Notes under the pieces: generated by a model | Told to the model about the DNA's origin: nothing | Seen by the model: only the letters and a program-made list of their open reading frames with translations | The model's database searches: none | Part shown: piece by piece, positions 42,250 through 51,571 of the stretch | Layout of the letters: each line of letters opens with the position of its first letter | Position numbering within the stretch: the first letter of the stretch is position 1 | Assembly (NCBI GenBank): GCA_963711465.1 | Contig: CAVQEG010000001.1 | Location: 806,001 to 870,000, forward strand | Length of the DNA: 64,000 nt | Direction: 5' to 3' | Source of the DNA: CAVQEG01 sp963711465 | GTDB lineage: Bacteria; Bacteroidota; Ignavibacteria; OLB7 | Program-made: the position numbers and the translations under genes

Positions 42250-43527
42250 CTATTTGCCGGAGGTATCTGCGGCAGCCGTGCTCTGCGAACCGGAGGCGGA
42301 CGTGTCGGCCGCGGCCGTAGCCGCTTCTTCACTGGAGCCACCACGAATCGTGCCGTCGGGCATGATCGTCGAATGGTAGATGAATTTTCCGTCGTGGATC
42401 TGCAGGATCACCATCGGCTTCGATGCGTTGTGCTTGTCGTTGATGGTGATCGAACCGGTGACGCCAGGATAATCCTTGAGGTTTTCCAGACCGTCACGGA
42501 TGGCCTTCGAGCTGACGGTGTCCGCCTGCTGGATCACGTGGGCGATGATCTTCATCGCGTCGTATCCGAGGGCGCTCATTGCGCCGGGATCTTCATGGAA
42601 GCGCTTGTTGTACTTGGCGATGAATTCCTGGACGACCGCCGCGGTATCCTGTTCGGAGAAGTGATTCGAGAAGTATGCGCCTTCGAGTGCCTGCTTTGCC
42701 GCACCCTTGGTCAGTTCCGGCGAATCCCATCCGTCGCCGCCGACCAGCGGAGCGGTGATTCCCAGATCGCGAGCCTGCTGGGCGATCAGACTCACCTCGG
42801 TGTAGTAGCCGGGAATGAAGATCGCGTCCGGACCGGTGGCGTTGATTGCCGTCAGCTGCGCCTTGAAATCCTGCTGGCCGCCCTCATAGGTCTGCTCCTC
42901 GGTGATTTGTCCGCCGAGCTCGCTGAACTTCTGTCGGAAGCCGTCGGCAAGGCCCACCGAATAGGGATTGGCCTTGTCGATGAGCATGGCCACGTTGTTC
43001 GCCTTCAGCTCGGTATGCACGAAGCTCGCCAGGCCGGCACCCTGGAAGGGATCGATGAAGCAGATACGGAAGATGTAGGGGAGGGCCTTCCCGGTCGTCG
43101 GGTCGAGCGTCACATCCTTGTTCGTCGATGCCGGCGAGACCATCGGGACCTTCGCGCGTTCGGCGATCGGAGCGGCCGCGAGCGAATTGCTCGAGGCGAC
43201 CTCACCGATCAGCGCCACGACGTTATCGCGGCCGATCAGCTTCTCGACCGCATTCATCGCCTGATCGGTCTTCGACTGCGTGTCCTCGGTGATCAGCTTG
43301 ATCTTCTTTCCAAGCACACCACCGTTGTTGTTGATCTCCTCGACTGCCAGGCGCACGCCGTTGTCGACCTGCGTGCCAAAGGTGGCCTGCTTTCCCGTGA
43401 TCGATGCGTAGTGGCCGATCTTGATCACGTTGGCGTCGTCCGCGTTGTCGCCGGAACATGATGCAAGGCCAACACCCAGCACGGCACACGCCGCAATGAG
43501 GGAGAGAAACGTAAACGTCTTGTGCAT
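42250..43527 (-). CDS. livK: Amino-acid ABC transporter substrate-binding lipoprotein (LivJ/K type)
   Basis: The 425-residue protein has a lipoprotein signal ending GLASC and the periplasmic-binding fold of the leucine-binding family: IKIGHYASITGKQATFGTQV, VRLAVEEINNNGGVLGKKIK, VALIGEVASSNSLAAAPIAE, VPMVSPASTNKDVTLD. The C-terminal 35 residues are a Ser/Ala/Thr-rich tail. ATG 43527 gives MHKTFTFLSL. Branched-chain amino acids are the likely ligands, but urea or short-chain amides are transported by related systems. It heads the minus-strand operon. Confidence 0.92.
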   Translation of the reverse strand: MHKTFTFLSLIAACAVLGVGLASCSGDNADDANVIKIGHYASITGKQATFGTQVDNGVRLAVEEINNNGGVLGKKIKLITEDTQSKTDQAMNAVEKLIGRDNVVALIGEVASSNSLAAAPIAERAKVPMVSPASTNKDVTLDPTTGKALPYIFRICFIDPFQGAGLASFVHTELKANNVAMLIDKANPYSVGLADGFRQKFSELGGQITEEQTYEGGQQDFKAQLTAINATGPDAIFIPGYYTEVSLIAQQARDLGITAPLVGGDGWDSPELTKGAAKQALEGAYFSNHFSEQDTAAVVQEFIAKYNKRFHEDPGAMSALGYDAMKIIAHVIQQADTVSSKAIRDGLENLKDYPGVTGSITINDKHNASKPMVILQIHDGKFIYHSTIMPDGTIRGGSSEEAATAAADTSASGSQSTAAADTSGK

Positions 43528-43612
43528 GAATTGAGGTCCGGAAGTGATTCGGGTTGGGAAGGTCGGCTGCAAAACTACGATTCGGCCGTCGCGCGGCAAA
43601 CATGCCGGCGCC

Positions 43613-44194
43613 TCATGGTTCGGAATCATCCACACCGTCATCGTCCGCCGCCGTCGCTTCCAGTCGCCAGTAGTCGCGGTGGAAATGCAACAGCGGATCA
43701 CCCGGATCGCCGAGCGACGTCGCCTCGACCACTCGGCCGAAGACCACCGTGTGCGTGCCGATGACGACCGTCCGTACCACGATGCAGTCGAAGGAGGCGA
43801 GCGTCGCAGGAATGCGCGGAGATCCGCTCGGTCCGTAGGTGAGCGTGATGCCCTCGTACTTCACCTTCGCCGAGGCCGAACTGGCGAATCGCTCGGAAAG
43901 CCATCGCTGCTCCGCCGAGAGGACATGCACGGCGAAGCGACCCGAATTGACGACCGCATTGGACATGGACGACTCATTGTTCAGCGCCACGAGCACGACG
44001 GGAGGTTCCAGCGAGATGGAGGTGAATGACGTGACGGTGATTCCGTACAGTTCGTCCTGATGTGCCGTCGTCACGACCGACACGCCGCTTGCAAGCTGAC
44101 GCAGCGCCCTGCGAACTTCCTCCGAAGCCGCCTCGCCGGGGTCGGACTCATCGCGCGGAGCCGGATCGGGTTCGTCGGATGTACCACTGATCAT
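43613..44194 (-). CDS. Flavin reductase domain protein (HpaC/FMN-binding type)
   Basis: The 193-residue protein starts with an acidic, probably disordered region (residues 1-25), then the flavin reductase core: VRRALRQLASGVSVVTTAHQ, LYGITVTSFTSISLEPPVVL, ALNNESSMSNAVVNSGRFAV, and FDCIVVRTVVIGTHTVVFGR with HFHRDYWRLE at the end. It reduces free flavin with NAD(P)H for a partner monooxygenase or related enzyme. No partner is next to it. A TATATTCA box lies only six bases before the ATG. Confidence 0.87.
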   Translation of the reverse strand: MISGTSDEPDPAPRDESDPGEAASEEVRRALRQLASGVSVVTTAHQDELYGITVTSFTSISLEPPVVLVALNNESSMSNAVVNSGRFAVHVLSAEQRWLSERFASSASAKVKYEGITLTYGPSGSPRIPATLASFDCIVVRTVVIGTHTVVFGRVVEATSLGDPGDPLLHFHRDYWRLEATAADDDGVDDSEP

Positions 44195-44200
44195 AGCCGT

Positions 44201-44208
44201 TGAATATA
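44201..44208 (-). promoter_or_regulatory. Putative -7 box (TATATTCA) just before the flavin reductase start
   Basis: On the minus strand TATATTCA ends six bases before the ATG at 44194. If used as a -7 box, transcription would begin at or next to the start codon, giving a leaderless message. Confidence 0.3.
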
Positions 44209-44379
44209 CGTACCAGCGGTTGTGGCGCTGAATCCCGAGCCGATCACCGTCACGTCCTCCGACGGATTGGCGCCGATGGGTTAGCTTTCAGAATCCAACT
44301 GCCTCACATCGCGCATCAGACAGGGCCCGATCCCACCGGACACCGGCCACATCCAGGCGCAATTCCATCCGGCTTCGCC

Positions 44380-47277
44380 ATGCGACACCTACTGCCTCGG
44401 GCAATCGCCGCCGTGCTCATCGGCACCGTCGGCCTCGTATCCACATCGCCGGCCCAGACGGGCGCGAGCGGTCATGAGCACCGGGCGCGTCCCGACAACA
44501 ACGAGCGCGCTCACCCGAGTCTCAGTCAGGAGTATCTCGAGCAGATGCACCATGCGACCGTCCTTCCGCACGTGCTCGCCGCACCGGACGACTGGCCGGA
44601 GGGCCTGTTCATCAACTCCAACACGATCGACGAGTCGGACAATTTCCCGCTGCCGCAGAACGAGTCGTCGATCGCTGTCAATCCTCTGGATCCGAGTCAC
44701 CTGATCGACTGTGCCGTCGACGATCGACAGGGATTCCCTGTCTACCTCTCCAGCGATGGTGGCCGCAACTGGAGGAACGTCGACCTGGGCGTGGTGCACC
44801 CCAACTGGTACACCGGAAACGACCCGTCGGTGGCCTACGACTACCTGGGCAACGGATATGTGATGTACGGCGCCTTTCCCGACACCATGAACGGTTCCTC
44901 GGGCGTGTACGTCTCGCGGACCTCGGACGACGGCGCGACCTGGCAGCAGCACATGGTCGTCATCGAGCATCCTTCCGGCGCAACCGCCGACACCGCCTTC
45001 GAAGACAAGTACTACCTCGAGATCGACAACTGGGAGGGATCGCCGTACAGAGGCAACCTCTATACACCGTGGAAGCGCGTCATCGACCGCGACAGCTCCA
45101 CGCAGATCGTCTTCTCCCGGTCGACCGACATGGGAGAGACCTGGTCGACGCCGGTCGACGTGAGCCCGAGAATGTCCGGCACCAGCACCGACACCACGTT
45201 CGGACAGAGCTTTCCAATCTCCGCTTCGGGTCCCGACGGCACGCTCTACGTGGCGTGGAACGACGGACCGGCGCGATCGATCGGATTCGCCCGGTCCACC
45301 GATGGCGGAGTGACCTTCTCCGATCCGACCTACGTCGTGCGCAGCTACGCGACGCTTGGCACGGCGCGTACGGTCAACGGTAACACCTACCACGTGCTCA
45401 AGGGAACGTTCCGTGCCGAAACGTACCCGACGCTCGATGTGGACGTGTCCAATTCTCCGAGACGAGGGTGGGTATATCTGGCGTGGGCGGCCGGGCGTGA
45501 GCCCGATGTCTTCTTCAGCCGTTCGACCGACGGTGGAACGACCTGGTCGCAACCGAAGGTCGTGGAGAGCGTGACGCGCAATGACCAGTGGTGGCCGTGG
45601 ATGAGCGTCGATCCGACCAACGGAGACATCGCGATCATGTACTCTGACAGTCGCGACGATCCGAATAACGTGCTGGTCAACCAATACGTCAGCTACAGCT
45701 CCGACGGCGGCAGCACCTGGATCGATCGGCGGGCCACCGACGCTGTCAGCGACTACCGGCGCAATCCCTTCGTCGACAGCATCTTTGCCGGCGATTACGC
45801 GGGCAACGCGTTCTATAACGGACGCATGTATCCGTCGTTTCTCGACACGCGCAACGCCGATGTGCGGCTCGACAACGATGTCTACACCGCGCTGCTCGGA
45901 GTCGCCCAGCCGATGCCGGTCGAGAACCTCACGGCACGGCTCGACCCGGTCGCCCTCGACAATGTGCTGCTCTCATGGACGAATCCACCGCTGGAGTCGC
46001 TCTTCGGAAAGGCGCTGAACGACTACCACATTCTCGTCACCCGGGACGGTGTATTGCTGTCGACCCTCGATCACGACGTCGTCGGGTTCCGCGATGATTC
46101 GCTCGAGATGGGACGTCGGTACCGATACACGCTCTACGTGGCCACCGTCACCGACACGAGCGCCGGTCGGTCGGTGTACGTCACCGGGGGAGGAGGTGCG
46201 CCGCTGCCGCCGGCCGTCGTCGAAGTTCGCGACTACCATCCCCGAGTCGAATTCGACGTTCGAATGCCGACGATGCGGGCCGACTCCGCGACGCCGCTGG
46301 TAGGGCTCGACCGCGTTCGCATCTTCCGCGACGGCACGTTTCTGCGGGACGAGAGCGTCTCATCGGGCGACACCGGCCGGGTGATTACCATCGATGATAC
46401 GCCCCCGGAGCGCGGGTACTACCACTACATGTTCTCGGTCGTCGACGCCACGCCTCCGGAGCTCGAGAGCCAGCCCGGTGACACCGTCATCGCCTATGCC
46501 GGCACCACTGATCGGTATACCGAATCGTTCGACGAAGGTATGCCCAGGTATCTCGTCAACGGAACCTGGGGTGTGACCAACATTGCGTCCTTGTCGTCGC
46601 CATTCTCCGTCACGGACTCTCCCGGCGGCGACTACCGCGGATCCAGCAACACGTGGATGCAGTTGTTTCCGACGCGCGCCAACGGCGGCCAGCAGCCGAC
46701 CATCCTGACCTTCAGGCACATCGCGCTCGTGGATCCGACCGATTCGGCGATGGTCGAAGCGAGTTTCGATCGCGGGCGCACGTGGAGCGTGCTCGCCACG
46801 TACGATTCGACCGATTACGTGCAGTGGGGCGACGGTTCGCCCGACGCGTCCGACTGGCGGGCTGAAGCGATCGAGATTCGCAATCCGATGCCTTCGGACA
46901 CCGATGTCGTTGTGCGGTTCCGGTTGCACAGCGGCACCTTCCACAACGCCGACGGCTGGTATATCGATGACATCGACTTCGGTCGCTTCGCCGGGGTGCA
47001 CGCTACGGGAGCGGCGAACGGTCTGCAGGCGACGGCCTCGCCGAATCCATTTTCCAACACCCTGTTGATCAGTTATACGACTCCGGCGGCCGGAGTGGTC
47101 CGGGTGCGATTGTTCGACATCGTCGGTCGCGAGGTTGCCGGGGGGATCGACCGCATGGAGCCGGCGGGTCGGCATTCGACTGCAATCGACGCGTCGGCAC
47201 TCTCCACGGGCTCGTATTTCTACGAGGTTCAGACCCCCTCGGGAGTGGTGCGTCAGCACGTGCTGCTGGTGCGCTGA
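44380..47277 (+). CDS. Secreted BNR-repeat (sialidase-like) protein with T9SS sorting domain
   Basis: This 965-residue exported protein has a signal peptide ending near TSPAQ. A six-bladed propeller-like region has Asp-box motifs SSDGGRNW, TSDDGATW, STDMGETW, STDGGVTF, STDGGTTW and SSDGGSTW (about residues 120-460). FN3-like segments and a jelly-roll-like region (SFDEGMPRYLVNGTWG, IDDIDFGRF) follow. The last 80 residues are a T9SS type A signal: SPNPFSNTLLISYTTP, VVRVRLFDIVGREVAGG, LSTGSYFYEVQTPSG. Catalytic sialidase residues are not apparent, so it may be a binding protein. The in-frame start at 44200 precedes the signal peptide and was rejected. Confidence 0.87.
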   Translation: MRHLLPRAIAAVLIGTVGLVSTSPAQTGASGHEHRARPDNNERAHPSLSQEYLEQMHHATVLPHVLAAPDDWPEGLFINSNTIDESDNFPLPQNESSIAVNPLDPSHLIDCAVDDRQGFPVYLSSDGGRNWRNVDLGVVHPNWYTGNDPSVAYDYLGNGYVMYGAFPDTMNGSSGVYVSRTSDDGATWQQHMVVIEHPSGATADTAFEDKYYLEIDNWEGSPYRGNLYTPWKRVIDRDSSTQIVFSRSTDMGETWSTPVDVSPRMSGTSTDTTFGQSFPISASGPDGTLYVAWNDGPARSIGFARSTDGGVTFSDPTYVVRSYATLGTARTVNGNTYHVLKGTFRAETYPTLDVDVSNSPRRGWVYLAWAAGREPDVFFSRSTDGGTTWSQPKVVESVTRNDQWWPWMSVDPTNGDIAIMYSDSRDDPNNVLVNQYVSYSSDGGSTWIDRRATDAVSDYRRNPFVDSIFAGDYAGNAFYNGRMYPSFLDTRNADVRLDNDVYTALLGVAQPMPVENLTARLDPVALDNVLLSWTNPPLESLFGKALNDYHILVTRDGVLLSTLDHDVVGFRDDSLEMGRRYRYTLYVATVTDTSAGRSVYVTGGGGAPLPPAVVEVRDYHPRVEFDVRMPTMRADSATPLVGLDRVRIFRDGTFLRDESVSSGDTGRVITIDDTPPERGYYHYMFSVVDATPPELESQPGDTVIAYAGTTDRYTESFDEGMPRYLVNGTWGVTNIASLSSPFSVTDSPGGDYRGSSNTWMQLFPTRANGGQQPTILTFRHIALVDPTDSAMVEASFDRGRTWSVLATYDSTDYVQWGDGSPDASDWRAEAIEIRNPMPSDTDVVVRFRLHSGTFHNADGWYIDDIDFGRFAGVHATGAANGLQATASPNPFSNTLLISYTTPAAGVVRVRLFDIVGREVAGGIDRMEPAGRHSTAIDASALSTGSYFYEVQTPSGVVRQHVLLVR

Positions 47278-47328
47278 GCTCCCGCCGTATCGCTGTGTAA
47301 CCCGACCGGCCCATTGCAGACCGGCTCG

Positions 47329-47336
47329 TATATTTA
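47329..47336 (+). promoter_or_regulatory. Putative -7 box (TATATTTA) upstream of etfB
   Basis: TATATTTA differs from TAnnTTTG in one base and lies 137 bases before the etfB ATG, in the 196-base gap after the BNR gene. Two GACCGGC repeats (47304 and 47319) sit just upstream. Confidence 0.35.
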
Positions 47337-47473
47337 GGGCCTGTCGGGTGCTTCTCGAGCGATTCCGGAGCATTTGAACGGGCGCGGACGGCGGCGCGGG
47401 AAGCGGCCGTCCGCCTGCTGTGCCGCTGCGTCGGCGCGGCCTCGAAGCGACAACCAACCACATACGCACAGGA

Positions 47474-48214
47474 ATGAAGATCGTAGTCTGCATCAGCCAG
47501 ACGCCCGACACGGCGACGAAGATCGAAGTGGGGGCGGACGGCCGGCACATCGAGACCAAGGGGGTGAAATTCATCCTCAATCCGTACGACGAGTTCGCCG
47601 TCGAGGAAGCACTGCAGAAGAAGGGTGATGGCACGGTCACGCTCGTCTGTGTCGGTGGCGAGAGCGCAAAGGAGGCGATCCGCCTCGGTCTGGCGATGGG
47701 AGCCGACGACGCGGTGCTGGTCACCGATGACCAGCGCGTCGATTCATTCAGCGTCGCCAGCGAGCTGGCGGCGGTGATCGACTCGATGAAGCCCGACCTC
47801 ATCCTGCTTGGTCGCCAGTCGATCGACTACGATTCGGCCGAGATCGGACCGATGCTCTCGGAGATGCTCTCGCTGCCGTGCGTGTCGTTCGTCACGAAGC
47901 TCGACATCGACTCGTCGACCGTTCGGGCCGAGCGCGACATCGAAGGTGGAAAGGAGGTGGTCGAGACGACGCTCCCGTGCATCATCACCGCCCAGAAGGG
48001 CCTCAATGATCCGCGCTATCCGAAGCTTCCGGACATCATGAAGGCCAAGAAGAAGCCGATCGACGAACGCGCACCGAGCTCGGTCACGCCACGCGTCGAA
48101 ACCGTGGAAATGCACAAGCCGGAGAAGAAGCACGAAGGAAAAATCTTTGAGTTCTCCGAATCCAACGTCAAGGAGGTCGTGCGGCTGTTGCACGAGGAAG
48201 CGAAGGTGATCTGA
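47474..48214 (+). CDS. etfB: Electron transfer flavoprotein beta subunit
   Basis: The 246-residue protein begins MKIVVCISQTPDTATKIEVG and has the family blocks KFILNPYDEFAVEEAL, GESAKEAIRLGLAMGADDAV, LILLGRQSIDYDSAEIGPML and a C-terminal AMP-binding region. With EtfA it carries electrons from acyl-CoA and related dehydrogenases to the quinone pool. It starts at ATG 47474 after AGGA. etfA follows after 79 bases. Confidence 0.95.
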   Translation: MKIVVCISQTPDTATKIEVGADGRHIETKGVKFILNPYDEFAVEEALQKKGDGTVTLVCVGGESAKEAIRLGLAMGADDAVLVTDDQRVDSFSVASELAAVIDSMKPDLILLGRQSIDYDSAEIGPMLSEMLSLPCVSFVTKLDIDSSTVRAERDIEGGKEVVETTLPCIITAQKGLNDPRYPKLPDIMKAKKKPIDERAPSSVTPRVETVEMHKPEKKHEGKIFEFSESNVKEVVRLLHEEAKVI

Positions 48215-48293
48215 GGCCGCGGACCGTCAGCGACGGCGGGTCGAATCTCGAATCAGTTGAACCTCAACATTCTACCGCTCGAAAACCAGCTGC

Positions 48294-49271
48294 ATGAAGA
48301 TTCTCGCATACATAGAGCACCGCAACGGCGAACTGAAGAAGAACGCATTCGAAGTGGCGACGGCCGCGCGGTCGCTCGCCGAGCGCACCTCTGGCTCGGT
48401 CACGGCGCTGCTCGTCGGCACCTCGGTAGCGTCGCTTGCTGACGGACTGGGCGCCTACGGAATCTCCGACGTGCTCGTCGTGGAGGATTCGCGACTCGAG
48501 GGCCATTCCTCATCCGCCATTGCAACGGCGATTGCCGCTGCGGCTCGTTCGGAGTCTGCCGACGTCGTACTGGTGAGCAACACCGCCCACGGCAAGGATC
48601 TTGCACCGAAGGTCGGAGTCAAGCTGGAGGCGGGCGTCGCTCCCGATGCGGTGGCGATCGACGTCGAGGATGGTGATCTCCGGGTGCGTCGACCGGTGTA
48701 CGCCGGCAAGGCGCATATCACTGTGAAGGTGACGACGCCGGTGAAGGTGGTCTCGCTGCGCCCGAACGTCTTCACCCCGGTAAGCGTCGACGGCGCGAAG
48801 GCCACGACGCGAGCGCTCGAGGTGTCGTTCACCGATGGGGACTTCTCCGCGAAGGTGGTCGAGACGAAGCTCAACACGGGCCATAAGGACGTCCTCGAGG
48901 CCGATGTCGTCGTCTCAGGGGGACGCGGTCTGAAGGGACCGGAGCATTTCCATCTCGTTGAAGAACTTGCCGAGGCGTTCGGTGGTGCCGTCGGCGCCTC
49001 GCGCGCGGTGGTCGACGCCGGATGGCGGCCGCACTCCGAACAGGTGGGGCAGACGGGCAAGACGGTCTCTCCATCGTTGTACGTCGCCTGTGGAATCTCG
49101 GGGGCGGTTCAGCACCTGGCTGGAATGTCGAGCTCGAAGTACATTCTGGCGGTCAACAAGGACAAGGACGCGCCGATTTTTGCGATTGCTGACTACGGTG
49201 TCGTCGGCGACGCGTTCGACATCCTTCCGATTCTCACCTCAGAGGTGCGCTCGGTGCGGGGCAACGGCTGA
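48294..49271 (+). CDS. etfA: Electron transfer flavoprotein alpha subunit
   Basis: The 325-residue protein has an N-terminal domain (MKILAYIEHRNGELKKNAFE) and the C-terminal FAD domain with ASRAVVDAGWRPHSEQVGQT, the TGKTVSPSLYVACGISGAVQ motif, HLAGMSSSKYILAVNKDKDA, PIFAIADYGVVGDAFDILP. It binds the FAD of the heterodimer. It is cotranscribed with etfB. No acyl-CoA dehydrogenase gene is beside it. Confidence 0.95.
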   Translation: MKILAYIEHRNGELKKNAFEVATAARSLAERTSGSVTALLVGTSVASLADGLGAYGISDVLVVEDSRLEGHSSSAIATAIAAAARSESADVVLVSNTAHGKDLAPKVGVKLEAGVAPDAVAIDVEDGDLRVRRPVYAGKAHITVKVTTPVKVVSLRPNVFTPVSVDGAKATTRALEVSFTDGDFSAKVVETKLNTGHKDVLEADVVVSGGRGLKGPEHFHLVEELAEAFGGAVGASRAVVDAGWRPHSEQVGQTGKTVSPSLYVACGISGAVQHLAGMSSSKYILAVNKDKDAPIFAIADYGVVGDAFDILPILTSEVRSVRGNG

Positions 49272-49317
49272 GGGCGACCGCGGTGAGGATTGAGAGTGAA
49301 TCAACAACGGAGCAGGT

Positions 49318-49914
49318 GTGGACAAGGTTCAGATGGAAATTATCGGGCTCGCCTCGAGTCCGCAGAGCAGCGGCTCCTACGCACTGATCCTGCAGGAGAC
49401 CGGGGGGATGCGGCGTCTGTCGATCCTCATCGGTGCGGAGCTGGCGCAGGCGATCGCGCTGGAGCTCGAGCAGATCAAGCCGCCTCGACCGATCACGCAC
49501 GATCTGCTTAAGCGCGTCATCGAGGCGCTCGGCGCGACGCTGGTCGAGGTCACGATCACCGAACTTGAGGACAGCACATTCTACGCGGTGCTGACACTCG
49601 ATTCGACGCCGCAGGAGATCGATGCCCGTCCCAGCGACGCTATCGCTCTGGCCATCCGGTTCAACGCTCCGATCTTCGTCGCCGAGACGGTGCTCGCCGA
49701 AGCCGGTGTCGTTCCGCAGGAGGACGACGAAGAGGGCGAGGAGGGAGACGCCGAGGAGCTCGAGGAGGCGGAGACTGCCGAGACGACCGAACCGGAACGA
49801 CCGAAGACGCTCCGCGAGATGCTGCAGGCAAAGCTCGAGGATGCCGTCAAGCGTGAGGACTACGAGCGCGCGGCGCAGATCCGCGACGAGATCGATCGGC
49901 TGGAAAAGAACTGA
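49318..49914 (+). CDS. Bifunctional nuclease domain protein with C-terminal UVR motif
   Basis: The 198-residue protein has a DUF151/BFN domain (MDKVQMEIIGLASSPQSSGS, GGMRRLSILIGAELAQAIAL, LTLDSTPQEIDARPSDAIAL, about residues 1-130), an acidic linker with a run of Glu and Asp (about 138-160), and a UVR/UvrBC-type helical hairpin (about 163-198, KLEDAVKREDYERAAQIRDE). BFN proteins have nuclease activity in plants and conserved bacterial forms. The start is GTG 49318, because the family begins here. It lies 46 bases after etfA. Confidence 0.87.
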   Translation: MDKVQMEIIGLASSPQSSGSYALILQETGGMRRLSILIGAELAQAIALELEQIKPPRPITHDLLKRVIEALGATLVEVTITELEDSTFYAVLTLDSTPQEIDARPSDAIALAIRFNAPIFVAETVLAEAGVVPQEDDEEGEEGDAEELEEAETAETTEPERPKTLREMLQAKLEDAVKREDYERAAQIRDEIDRLEKN

Positions 49915-50056
49915 GCGTCCGGTGGGGTACGGGAAATCCTGCCGACACCTCGTGCGCCCGTTCGACGTTGATGCGGACCCGCTCATCCCGAGTGTGGTCC
50001 GCTTTCGTTTTTGCATCGCGGCCGCCGGCGCATCCGATGGTGCAGTCCACCCACCG

Positions 50057-50064
50057 TATGTTTG
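50057..50064 (+). promoter_or_regulatory. Exact TAnnTTTG box (TATGTTTG) upstream of 50116 gene
   Basis: TATGTTTG matches the Bacteroidota -7 consensus exactly, 51 bases before the ATG at 50116. No -33 TTG is seen 17-23 bases upstream. Confidence 0.4.
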
Positions 50065-50115
50065 CCCGGCCCGTGCCGGTGAACCAATTCCTTCCCACTC
50101 GAGACCGCCAACAGT

Positions 50116-50781
50116 ATGCTCAAGGACATCTTCGCCACGTCGATGCGCGGGCACTTCACGACGACCAGCGCAGACGGCACGCAGGAGCGTGGACAGTGGT
50201 CGTATCGCGGTTACGGCAACGCCGAGATCGAGCTCTTCAGCCAGGCCGCCGTCGACGACCGTCGCGCCACCGTCACCCGCATCACGCTCCATAGCGCCGA
50301 ACGACAGGTCGATCAATTCGAAATCGCCACGGCGTGGACCGAGAACACCGGGGAGCACGACCTGCAGCTCCTCGCCGAGAAGGAGGGCATCTACCTTCGA
50401 CTCAGCGTCGATGGGATGGAAGACCATCCACTCGAGGGTCAGTTTGAATTGCCTCCCGAAACCGTCGTCGATGGTCCCTCGCCTGTCTTCATCATGCACC
50501 TTCTGCTGACTGCCATGCCGCCGGAAGATCGATCGACCACGACCCCCGTCGTGTGGATCACGCCGCACGCCAGCGAACTGGAGACCGGGTTCTACCGCGT
50601 CTCCCGGACCGGTCGCCACATCGCCATCGAGGTACTCGACGACGACGGTTCGTTTCGCGGAGCCATCCGTGTCGACGTCGCCGATGATGGGTGTCCCGAG
50701 TTGATCGACCGCGACGGTACGCTTACACAGATCGTACGAACGCCGACATCCACTGAAGCCGAACCCGGCGCAACACAATGA
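50116..50781 (+). CDS. Conserved-looking protein of unknown function
   Basis: The 221-residue cytosolic protein has no signal peptide or membrane segment. It is beta-rich (GHFTTTSADGTQERGQWSYR, RATVTRITLHSAERQVDQF) with acidic stretches and a His/Thr-rich central loop. I do not recognise a family. It is translationally coupled to the DUF2461 gene through an ATGA overlap at 50778-50781, and codon use looks like that of its neighbours. Confidence 0.7.
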   Translation: MLKDIFATSMRGHFTTTSADGTQERGQWSYRGYGNAEIELFSQAAVDDRRATVTRITLHSAERQVDQFEIATAWTENTGEHDLQLLAEKEGIYLRLSVDGMEDHPLEGQFELPPETVVDGPSPVFIMHLLLTAMPPEDRSTTTPVVWITPHASELETGFYRVSRTGRHIAIEVLDDDGSFRGAIRVDVADDGCPELIDRDGTLTQIVRTPTSTEAEPGATQ

Positions 50782-51530
50782 CGAGGCGACGAACCAAGAC
50801 ACAGAGCGCTCCGATGCCGGAGGCAGCGGCGATGGCCGAATTCGACCTTCCTCCGTTTCCCGGCTTCGACGAGACGGCAATGCGACTGCTTCGACAGCTG
50901 AAGCGCAACAACCGCCGCGAGTGGTTCACCGCTGAGCGCAAGGCGACCTATCGGGACCACCTGCTCGAGCCGATGCGGTGCCTGCTCGGAGAACTCGGAG
51001 TGCGCTTCGCTGCCGAGGGGATCCCGCTGCACCCGAATCCGACGGGCGGCATCTTCCGCATCTACCGCGACATCCGCTTCTCCACGGACACGCGTCCGTT
51101 CAAGACCCACATCGGAGCAGCAATCCCGTTCGCCGACGAGGGAAAGAAGGGCGTCGGCACCTACGTGCACATCGAGCCCGGCGGCTGCTTCCTTGCCGGA
51201 GGTGCATGGTTCATCGAATCCGCCGGACTTCGCAATCTCCGCGCTGCCATCGATCGACGCTCCGATGAGTTCCGCGAGATCGTCGTCCGGCTGCAGCGCG
51301 ACGTCGGTCCGCTGGAAGGGGCGCAGTTGAAGCGGGCGCCGGCGGGATTCTCAGAAGATCATCCGGCCATCGATCTGCTGCGGTACAAGCAGATGGTCAC
51401 CGTACGCCACTTCGATGACGCACTTGCGACCTCACGTGAGCTGGTCGACTGGATCGTCGACGTCTCGCGGAACATGGTTGACTTCAACCGTTTTCTCCAT
51501 GAGTCGATACGCGGCATATCGACGCCCTAG
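50778..51530 (+). CDS. DUF2461 family protein
   Basis: The 250-residue protein matches DUF2461 (TIGR02453): FPGFDETAMRLLRQLKRNNR, REWFTAERKATYRDHLLEPM, GIFRIYRDIRFSTDTRPFKT, HIGAAIPFADEG and GAWFIESAGLRNLRAAIDRR. No activity is established for the family. The first 25 residues before the conserved part could be trimmed, since ATG codons lie at residues 13 and 19. It overlaps the upstream gene by four bases. Confidence 0.85.
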   Translation: MTRRRTKTQSAPMPEAAAMAEFDLPPFPGFDETAMRLLRQLKRNNRREWFTAERKATYRDHLLEPMRCLLGELGVRFAAEGIPLHPNPTGGIFRIYRDIRFSTDTRPFKTHIGAAIPFADEGKKGVGTYVHIEPGGCFLAGGAWFIESAGLRNLRAAIDRRSDEFREIVVRLQRDVGPLEGAQLKRAPAGFSEDHPAIDLLRYKQMVTVRHFDDALATSRELVDWIVDVSRNMVDFNRFLHESIRGISTP

Positions 51531-51571
51531 GAATTCGAAGGATCGATTCCAAATCGACGTTTCCAGAAGCG

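Noticed and set aside
46360..47802. Minus-strand open frame of 480 codons opposite the BNR gene and etfB
   Set aside because: It overlaps two genes with recognised domains and has no motif of its own.
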